A DNA stretch of 18,076 nt from Verrucomicrobiota bacterium (GTDB taxonomy: Bacteria > Verrucomicrobiota > Verrucomicrobiia > Chthoniobacterales > UBA10450), in NCBI GenBank assembly GCA_003219115.1, contig QHPN01000151.1:1-18076 (forward strand), written 5' to 3'. A program made the translations under genes and the position numbers. Within the stretch, counting starts at the first letter, position 1. Each line of letters begins with the position of its first letter. The notes under the pieces were generated by a model. The model was not told the DNA's origin and did not search any database. It was given only the letters and a program-made list of their open reading frames with translations. Positions 6,825 to 12,626 of this stretch are shown here, piece after piece.

Positions 6825-8597
6825 ATGAGTGTAACTGCGACGGCCTCAATGATTCGACGCCAGATCGACCATGGAATTTGTCTGCTTACCTTCGATCGTC
6901 CGGAATCGGGAGCGAATGTTTTCGATGCCGCGACGATGGCTGATCTCGATCAACAACTCGATGCGATTGAAGAGGACGATTCGCTCGAGGGCGTTGTTAT
7001 CTTGTCGGCCAAGAAATCCATTTTCATTGCCGGCGCGGATTTGAAGACATTGTTGCGCCAGGCGCAGACCGGCGAGATGCGGAGCTTCATCGCCGAGGGG
7101 CAACGCGTTTTCAATCGGCTGGCCGCCCTGAAAATTCCCACCTGCGCGGCGATTCACGGGGCGTGCGCGGGCGGCGGATACGAGGTTACGCTGGCGTGTG
7201 ACTGGCGAGTGGCGAGCGACGATCCGTCGACGCGTATCGGGTTACCGGAAACAAGCCTCGGTTTGATTCCGGCCTGGGGCGGGTGCACGCGGCTGCCGCG
7301 ATTGATCGGCACAGAAAAAGCCGCGGAAGTAATTCTAAAAGGAAAATTGTATTCCGTCCGGGATGCGAAAGGGCTCGGGCTGATCGATGAAGTGGTTTCG
7401 CGTAATCAATTGCTCGACGCTGCAAAGGCGAAGATTCGCGAAGGGAAACGGCCCGCATCGTCCCCTCTCCCGCAGGCAGACGTCGGGGAACCGCGCACAA
7501 CTGGGAATCTCGCACCGGGGCGCGCCTACAAAATCATCACGAAAACGTTAGGTCGCTCCGTCGAAGAGTCGTTAGCGATGGAATTGAACGCGATTTCCGA
7601 GCTCGGTGAAATCGACGCGACGCAAAATCTGATCCGCAATTTTTTCCTGGCGGAGAAATACAAACGCGGGAATTCAAAACAACCGGTGGAAAAAATTGCG
7701 CACGCAGCGGTAATCGGCGCGGGCGTGATGGGGAGCGGTATCGCGCAATGGCTCAGCTCGCGCGGAGTTTCGGTGATTTTGCGCGACGTTGGGACGGAAG
7801 AACTGACGCGCGGACTCGCCAGCGTCGAGAAAACTTACGCTGACGCAGTTAAACGCGGGATCATGACGGAAGAACAAGCGAAGCAAGGACGCGCTCGCAT
7901 CGTGGCTTCCAGCGTGGCGATTGAAATGCGCGATGTCCAGGTGGTGGTCGAGGCTGCATCGGAGAAATTGGAAGTTAAGAAACAGATTTTCCGCGATCTC
8001 TCCGCCAAGACTCCGGAGGCAGCGACGTTGGCAACAAACACGTCAGCGTTGTCAATCAGTGATCTGGCTGGAGAGGTTAAAAATGCCGAGCGTGTAATTG
8101 GACTGCACTTTTTCAATCCGGTCAGCCGAATGAAACTGGTCGAGGTTGTCGTTGGAACGGAAACGTCGGACGACACGATTGCACGCGCGCTCACGTTCGT
8201 ACGACAGATTGCGAAGCTGCCCGTGACTGTGCGCGACAGCCCTGGATTTCTGGTTAACCGCGTTCTCTTTCCCTATTTGCTCGAGGCGGCGGAGCTTTTC
8301 GAGAATGGAACAAGCGCCCAGGAAATTGACGATTCGCTCTTGCAATGGGGAATGCCAATGGGGCCGTTGCGGTTAATCGACGAGATCGGTGTCGATATCA
8401 CCGTCGATATCGCAAACACACTCGAGAAAGCCTACGGTAAACGCGATCGCGCGTCGAAAATTGAAAGTCAGGCGCCGGTTTCTATAGGTACGAAGGAAAC
8501 TCGCAGACTGCGAATAACGAAATCAACAAATGGCGCCAGCCAGCCGCCATCCCGAGCTCCGCTCAGGATGGCGGAGGGAACATGGCAAATCGCTTAA
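6825..8597 (+). CDS. fadB: FadB/FadJ-type enoyl-CoA hydratase/3-hydroxyacyl-CoA dehydrogenase, frameshifted near the C-terminus
   Basis: This is the multifunctional alpha subunit of fatty-acid beta-oxidation. The hydratase domain (about 10-200) has the oxyanion-hole region FIAGADLKTL, GGGYE with catalytic E120, and GLPETSLGLIPAWGG with the second Glu. The NAD-binding domain has VIGAGVMGSG (296-305) and the catalytic His H428 in GLHFFNPVSRMK. After YGKRDRASKI (about codon 545) the frame leaves the family sequence and runs to an unrelated stop at 8597. The real continuation, KSGAGFYRYEG onward, is in another frame (8465-8854). About a dozen residues appear lost at the junction, so the lesion is a short frameshifting deletion or an assembly error. 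The linker after GKRPASSP (about 207-235) is also shorter than usual. The acyl-CoA dehydrogenase follows on the same strand. Confidence 0.92.
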   Translation: MSVTATASMIRRQIDHGICLLTFDRPESGANVFDAATMADLDQQLDAIEEDDSLEGVVILSAKKSIFIAGADLKTLLRQAQTGEMRSFIAEGQRVFNRLAALKIPTCAAIHGACAGGGYEVTLACDWRVASDDPSTRIGLPETSLGLIPAWGGCTRLPRLIGTEKAAEVILKGKLYSVRDAKGLGLIDEVVSRNQLLDAAKAKIREGKRPASSPLPQADVGEPRTTGNLAPGRAYKIITKTLGRSVEESLAMELNAISELGEIDATQNLIRNFFLAEKYKRGNSKQPVEKIAHAAVIGAGVMGSGIAQWLSSRGVSVILRDVGTEELTRGLASVEKTYADAVKRGIMTEEQAKQGRARIVASSVAIEMRDVQVVVEAASEKLEVKKQIFRDLSAKTPEAATLATNTSALSISDLAGEVKNAERVIGLHFFNPVSRMKLVEVVVGTETSDDTIARALTFVRQIAKLPVTVRDSPGFLVNRVLFPYLLEAAELFENGTSAQEIDDSLLQWGMPMGPLRLIDEIGVDITVDIANTLEKAYGKRDRASKIESQAPVSIGTKETRRLRITKSTNGASQPPSRAPLRMAEGTWQIA

Positions 8598-8854
8598 TGT
8601 TCCTGATGGTGAATGAATCGGCGCGCTGTCTGGAAGAGAAGGTCGTCGCTTCGCCGGAGGATGCCGATTACGGGATGATCCTTGGCACCGGCTTCCCAGT
8701 CTGGCGCGGAGGGCCATTGCGCTTCGCCGAAAACTTTGGGCTAAAAAGGGTGGTCGAGGAAATGGAAACCCTTGCGCGAACTAACGAGAAATATGTGCCA
8801 TGCCAGGTCCTTAAGAAGCACGCGCAAGATGGGACGAAGTTTTATGATCGGTAG
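8465..8854 (+). pseudogene. fadB: Out-of-frame C-terminal part of the FadB-type protein
   Basis: Frame 8465-8854 reads KSGAGFYRYEG, a linker, then LMFLMVNESARCLEEKVV, GMILGTGFPVWRGGPLRF and an ending KKHAQDGTKFYDR. This is the second C-terminal dehydrogenase domain of FadB. It is preceded directly by an in-frame TGA (8462-8464), so it cannot be translated from the main frame as it stands. An ATG at 8582 could give a 90-residue product, but that would be a domain fragment and not a natural protein. The linker contains a palindromic element (8544-8574), and the stop codon lies inside the repeat at 8851-8911. Confidence 0.88.
8544..8574. repeat. Palindromic element inside fadB coding sequence
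   Basis: ccgccatcc (8544-8552) and ggatggcgg (8566-8574) form a perfect 9-bp inverted repeat with a 13-nt centre. In the fadB tail frame it reads AAIPSSAQDGG, in the variable linker between the KSGAGFYRY strand and the last dehydrogenase domain. It keeps the frame open. Confidence 0.6.
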
Positions 8855-8911
8855 GGCGAGACTCTGTCGAGCCAGCGGGAAAAATTACGGCCCCGCGGAG
8901 CGTCGCCCTAC
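8851..8911. repeat. 61-bp palindromic repeat between fadB and the acyl-CoA dehydrogenase
   Basis: The ends gtagggcga (8851-8859) and tcgccctac (8903-8911) are perfect 9-bp inverted repeats. Pairing continues inward imperfectly for about 23 bp around an AT-rich centre. The fadB stop codon (8852-8854) is part of the left end, and the next gene starts 12 bp after the right end. The same gtagggcg end motif occurs at 382-389. Confidence 0.7.
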
Positions 8912-8923
8912 CGAGAATTGAAT

Positions 8924-10852
8924 ATGAAAACGCCGTTGGAAGCACCGCCGGAACAGGTCAAAGCCGAAACCGGGGTAAAAGAAAAGCCAAAGGCTGCTCC
9001 GGTCATCGACACCTCCAAGATGTCGGCCGGCAAAGCCGCTGCCCTCGAACTGGCCGAAGCATCACGCGATCCACTCGACGAGCGCGGCAGCTTTGCGAGC
9101 AATCTTTTCATCGGAAAGTTCGGTTTTGATCGCATCTTCCCCTACCCGGCCCAGAGTGAAGAAGATCGCGCCAAAGGTGAATCGTTTCTTACTGAGCTAA
9201 AGAATTATTTGCGAGATCACGTCGATGCCGATGAGATCGATCGCACAGGCGAGATTCCGCAGAAAAACATCGAGGAACTTTTCGCGATGGGCGCATTTGG
9301 GGTAAAAATTCCGCAGCAGTACGAGGGCCTCGGTTTGTCGCAAGTCAATTACGGTCGCGCCGCCATGCTGCTCGGAAGCTGGGACGCGAACCTGACTGCG
9401 CTTATTTCCGCGCATCAATCGATTGGTGTTCCGCAACCGCTGCTCCTGTTCGGAACCGAAGAGCAAAAGAAGAAATACCTCCCGCGCGTGGCACGCCGCG
9501 AAATCTCCGCTTTCGCCCTCACGGAATGGAACGCCGGCTCTGATCCTGCGAATATGAGTTTGCGCGCCGATCCAACTGAAGACGGCTCGACCTTTATTCT
9601 GAATGGCGAAAAACTTTGGTGCACGAATTTGATCAAGGCCGGGGTGCTGGTGGTGATGGCAAAAACGCCGCCAAAAATTGTGAACGGCAAGGAGCGGAAG
9701 CAAATCACTGCATTTATCGTCGACGTCGATTCGCCCGGACTCGAGATCACATACCGCTGTCGTTTCATGGGCCTGCGCGCGCTCTACAACGGGATCGTGA
9801 AGTTCACTAACGTGCGGGTGCCACGCGAAAACATGATCGCGAAGGAAGGACAAGGATTGAAGGTCGCGCTCACGACCTTGAATACCGGCCGGCTCACGAT
9901 TCCGGCAGCGTGCGTCGGTTTGTCGAAGCGGTTGCTCGAGATTTGCCGCAAGTGGGCCAAGGAACGCGTGCAATGGGGTGTGCCCATTGGTCAGCACTAC
10001 GCCATCGCCGGAAAAATCGCGGAGATGGCAGGCAATGTCTTCGCGATGGAAGCGATTACATTTTTAACGAGCGCGCTGGTCGATCGCAAAGCGGGCGATC
10101 TGCGCATCGAAACCGCGATGTGCAAAATGTGGTCGACGGAAACGACGTGGCGAATTGCCGATGAAGCAATGCAGGTGCGCGGCGGTCGTGGTTATGAAAC
10201 AGCGGAGTCGCTCGCCGGTCGCGGCGAAGAACCGGTCGCGGTCGAGCGTTTCCTGCGCGACTGCCGGATCAACATGATTTTCGAAGGCTCGAGCGAAATC
10301 ATGCGACTGTTTATCGCCCGCGAAGCGCTCGATCCGCATCTCAAAGTCGGCGGTGCGATCTTCAACACGCAGCTGCCGATGTCGGAGCGATTGAAAGCTG
10401 TTTTTACTTCCGGGAAATTTTATGCCGGTTGGTATCCAAAACAGTGGTTGCCCACGAACGCTGGAAACCTCGACAAACTTCACCCTCAGCTCCGGCCACA
10501 TGTCCGTTACGCTGCGCGCACGAGCAAGAAGCTGGCGCGCGGTTTATTCCACGCCATGGCGCGCTTCGGGCCGAAACTCGATCGCGAACAACTGCTGCTC
10601 TCGCGTTTCGTCGGGATCGCGACCGAACTTTTCGCCATTTGCGCCACCTGCTCCTTCGCACAATACAAGATCGACTCCGGCGACGCGGCTGATGAAGTTC
10701 TCTCGGTTGCGACTTACTTCTGTCGCTCTGCCAAAATGCGGATCGACCATTATTTTGCCGGCACTTCTGAAAACGTCGACAAACGGGCCTACGATCTGAC
10801 TCAGGAGTTGCTCGCCGGAAAACACGAAGGTTTCCGCAAAGGGATTGTGTAG
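8924..10852 (+). CDS. Long acyl-CoA dehydrogenase (VLCAD/FadE-like)
   Basis: The product is about 642 residues, much longer than the 380-residue short-chain enzymes and close to the VLCAD/ACAD9 size, because of a C-terminal helical domain of about 180 residues. TEWNAGSDP (200-208) is the FAD/substrate signature, and RCRFMGLRALYNGIVKFTNV is the usual middle strand. FEGSSEIMRLFIAREALD near the end of the catalytic core supplies the catalytic base E454. The first 45 residues are an Ala/Lys/Pro-rich extension. It catalyses the FAD-dependent first step of beta-oxidation on long acyl-CoAs, feeding enoyl-CoA to the FadB-type enzyme just upstream. A TTG at 8918 is an alternative start; the ATG at 8924 is preceded by a weak gagaa. 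The frame is intact, unlike its neighbour. Confidence 0.93.
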   Translation: MKTPLEAPPEQVKAETGVKEKPKAAPVIDTSKMSAGKAAALELAEASRDPLDERGSFASNLFIGKFGFDRIFPYPAQSEEDRAKGESFLTELKNYLRDHVDADEIDRTGEIPQKNIEELFAMGAFGVKIPQQYEGLGLSQVNYGRAAMLLGSWDANLTALISAHQSIGVPQPLLLFGTEEQKKKYLPRVARREISAFALTEWNAGSDPANMSLRADPTEDGSTFILNGEKLWCTNLIKAGVLVVMAKTPPKIVNGKERKQITAFIVDVDSPGLEITYRCRFMGLRALYNGIVKFTNVRVPRENMIAKEGQGLKVALTTLNTGRLTIPAACVGLSKRLLEICRKWAKERVQWGVPIGQHYAIAGKIAEMAGNVFAMEAITFLTSALVDRKAGDLRIETAMCKMWSTETTWRIADEAMQVRGGRGYETAESLAGRGEEPVAVERFLRDCRINMIFEGSSEIMRLFIAREALDPHLKVGGAIFNTQLPMSERLKAVFTSGKFYAGWYPKQWLPTNAGNLDKLHPQLRPHVRYAARTSKKLARGLFHAMARFGPKLDREQLLLSRFVGIATELFAICATCSFAQYKIDSGDAADEVLSVATYFCRSAKMRIDHYFAGTSENVDKRAYDLTQELLAGKHEGFRKGIV

Positions 10853-10868
10853 GAAGTTAGGCATCCTT

Positions 10869-10888
10869 GCCTGACTCGGACGTCAGGC
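10869..10888 (+). terminator. Hairpin after the acyl-CoA dehydrogenase
   Basis: gcctgac/gtcaggc (10869-10875 and 10882-10888) is a perfect 7-bp stem with a 6-nt loop, 17 bp after the stop. Only a short T pair follows, so it may be a repeat remnant rather than a true terminator. Confidence 0.35.
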
Positions 10889-10902
10889 TTCCAGCCCAAC
10901 GA

Positions 10903-11100
10903 TAGCGCCAAAGGCGCTTTTCATTTGTAGCCTGGGGCAACGCCCCAGCAAACCATCGCAATCGAATTTGCAGCGCTGAAAGCGCGATTCAATCTGTTAG
11001 CGACGCCTTGAATCGCGCCTTCAGCGCTGAATCTCTCTTTAATCCCGGAAGTCCTGGGACGTTGCCCCAGGCTGGGATTGAAGCGGCGCCGTTGGCGCTA
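10903..11100. repeat. About 200-bp imperfect palindrome (MITE-like element)
   Basis: The left half from tagcgcc (10903-10909) pairs with the right half ending ggcgcta (11094-11100). The match runs through gcctggggcaacg against cgttgccccaggc in the middle of the arms. It ends in an inner stem, 10971-10992 against 11008-11029, with one mismatch in 22. A 15-nt centre (10993-11007) is left. No convincing protein is encoded in 10853-11171. The structure is that of a non-autonomous mobile or folded-RNA repeat; the subterminal cctggggcaacg block is itself partly palindromic. Confidence 0.75.
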
Positions 11101-11171
11101 AAGACATTTGCACAGCGCAACGACATTCGGTCGCCTATCTTCCTGGCATTGCGACTGCTCGAAAAACGGGC

Positions 11172-11735
11172 ATGGTTTCGCTCGTTTTCCTCGGCCTCGC
11201 CATCGTGTGCGCACTCATCGCGCGCATTCTCCTCCTGATCGCGGCCGTCAATATCAGCGCCCGCTGGGCGTTAGGACTGTTTCTCCCGTTTGGCCCCCTA
11301 TTCTTTCGCCTCAATTATCCCGAGGAAGCGCGAAATTCGTATCTTTTCCGAGTGGCAACCCTTTTGTGTGTTTTTGGTTTTGTCATCTCACAACCTCGAA
11401 TGACGTTGCACCTGCCCAAGATTCATTCGACGGCGGTATCGCCGCGGTTATCAAAGCAAACAGTCGGCTACGCGATGGAAAAACCGGGGACTTCGAAAAA
11501 GGCAACCGGATCTCCAACGCCGGCCTCGACCCCGACGTTGGAACAACGACGTGCCGCTAACGCAACAGAATTGGAGCGACTGCGCGGAACAGAGGCGGAA
11601 CTCAAATTGCGCAAACGCGATCTTCTTCACAGTGATACCGAAGGCAACCGCATCTACGCGATTGATCTCGCATCCTACAACGAGGTGTTCGCCAAAGCCA
11701 CCGCGGAGAAGAATGCGCTCGCCAGCACGAAGTAG
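11172..11735 (+). CDS. Small membrane protein of unknown function
   Basis: I do not recognise this 187-residue protein. It has two hydrophobic segments: residues about 1-26 (MVSLVFLGLAIVCALIARIL onward), continuing to a second stretch about 30-47 with LGLFLPFGPLFFRLNYPEEA after it, and another around 58-75. A Ser/Thr/Pro/Lys-rich linker (about 85-122) follows, then a charged, probably helical or coiled-coil C-terminus (ATELERLRGTEAELKLRKRD). It is probably an inner-membrane protein with a soluble tail. It lies between the large palindrome and the sigma-factor operon, about 120 bp from the latter. No ribosome-binding site is obvious. The overlapping frame at 11108-11560 has no such organisation. 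Confidence 0.6.
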   Translation: MVSLVFLGLAIVCALIARILLLIAAVNISARWALGLFLPFGPLFFRLNYPEEARNSYLFRVATLLCVFGFVISQPRMTLHLPKIHSTAVSPRLSKQTVGYAMEKPGTSKKATGSPTPASTPTLEQRRAANATELERLRGTEAELKLRKRDLLHSDTEGNRIYAIDLASYNEVFAKATAEKNALASTK

Positions 11736-11770
11736 CTTGTTCTTGGGCCGGGGCGCGCGCGCGTCTCTAA

Positions 11771-11782
11771 TCGGTTGACCGA
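11771..11782. promoter_or_regulatory. Short inverted repeat upstream of the sigma-factor gene
   Basis: tcggt/accga around a 2-nt centre forms a 12-bp inverted repeat containing ttgacc, about 74 bp before the sigma-factor start. It could be a -35-like element or an operator, but no good -10 lies at the right distance. The rest of 11736-11855 holds only an alternating gc run near 11754-11762. Confidence 0.2.
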
Positions 11783-11855
11783 AATTCCTGACAATAACCG
11801 CGGCCACAGTGCGGGAGCCCTTGATTGTCATCCGGAAATTTGATTCAATCGCAGT

Positions 11856-12623
11856 GTGTCTGCTGACGATCAGGTAGCGTCATTGACCACACATGATCGG
11901 AGTGCGCGCAGCGGAGGCATCGCGTTCACTACTACTCACTGGAGCGTGGTGCTGGAAGCGCAGGGTCATTCACCCACAGCGCAAGAAGCATTAGAAAAAC
12001 TTTGCCGGACTTATTGGCGGCCTGTGTATGGTTTCATCCGGCGGCAAGGTGCCAGGCAAGAGGAGGCGGAAGATCTTACTCAAGGGTTCTTTTCACTGCT
12101 CCTGGAGCGCCGTGATTTCGATGCCGTGCGCAAGGAAAAAGGGCGTCTGCGTTCCTATCTGTTAACCTCGTTGAAGCATTTTCTAGCAAGCGAGCGGCGC
12201 CGTGCCACTGCGGCAAAGCGGGGCAAAGGACAACGCTTGATTCCGTTGGAAGAATTGAGTGCGAGCGGCCAAAGAGAGATCGAACCGACCGATTCTCTCA
12301 CCGCTGAGCGGCTTTATGAACGTCGCTGGGCTTTGACCCTTATGGAGCAAGTGCTGCGACGATTGAAAGACGAATACTGCACAGCGGGTAATGCCGCGCT
12401 ATTTGATTCGCTGAAATGGTTGCTGCCCGACGAGCCAGGAGCGCCATCGCGGGCGCAGATCGCATCACAGTTGGGCATGACGGATAATGCGTTGCGGCAA
12501 GCCTTCCATCGCTTTCGCCAACGTTATCAACTTTTGTTACGCGAAGAAATCTCTCACACCGTCGCCTTTGCCAGTGATGTCGAAGATGAACTGCGGCACT
12601 TGATCAGGGTGTTGCGAACGTAA
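11856..12623 (+). CDS. ECF-type RNA polymerase sigma factor linked to Ser/Thr kinases
   Basis: The 255-residue protein starts at a GTG. FTTTHWSVVLEAQG followed by LCRTYWRPVYGFIRRQG and AEDLTQGFFSLLLERRDF is region 2. GRLRSYLLTSLKHFLASERR ends it. The linker has IPLEEL and LTAERLYERRWALTLMEQVL. IASQLGMTDNALRQAFHRFR is the region 4 helix-turn-helix, with a short C-terminal extension ending VEDELRHLIRVL. This resembles the ECF-like sigma factors common in Verrucomicrobiota and Planctomycetota beside large kinases. It directs RNA polymerase to a dedicated promoter set. No anti-sigma factor is seen. The kinase gene begins 3 bp after its stop, so they are co-transcribed and the kinase is the likely regulator; ECF control by kinase phosphorylation is known elsewhere (EcfP/PknT of Vibrio). 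Confidence 0.9.
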   Translation: MSADDQVASLTTHDRSARSGGIAFTTTHWSVVLEAQGHSPTAQEALEKLCRTYWRPVYGFIRRQGARQEEAEDLTQGFFSLLLERRDFDAVRKEKGRLRSYLLTSLKHFLASERRRATAAKRGKGQRLIPLEELSASGQREIEPTDSLTAERLYERRWALTLMEQVLRRLKDEYCTAGNAALFDSLKWLLPDEPGAPSRAQIASQLGMTDNALRQAFHRFRQRYQLLLREEISHTVAFASDVEDELRHLIRVLRT

Positions 12624-12626
12624 CGT

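Noticed and set aside
8582..8854. A separate 90-residue gene after fadB
   Set aside because: Its sequence is the last domain of FadB, and the same frame continues upstream through KSGAGFYRYEG to 8465, so it is the tail of a frameshifted gene.
9197..9997. Minus-strand open frame of 266 codons opposite the acyl-CoA dehydrogenase
   Set aside because: The sense strand encodes an uninterrupted enzyme with catalytic motifs across this interval; the antisense product looks compositionally random.
11108..11560. Alternative 150-codon frame overlapping the small membrane protein
   Set aside because: It has no coherent hydrophobic or domain pattern, while the 11172-11735 frame has membrane segments followed by a charged tail.
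11771..11790. Sigma-70 promoter built on ttgacc before the sigma-factor gene
   Set aside because: No acceptable -10 hexamer occurs 16-18 bp downstream, so only the small inverted repeat is reported, with low confidence.
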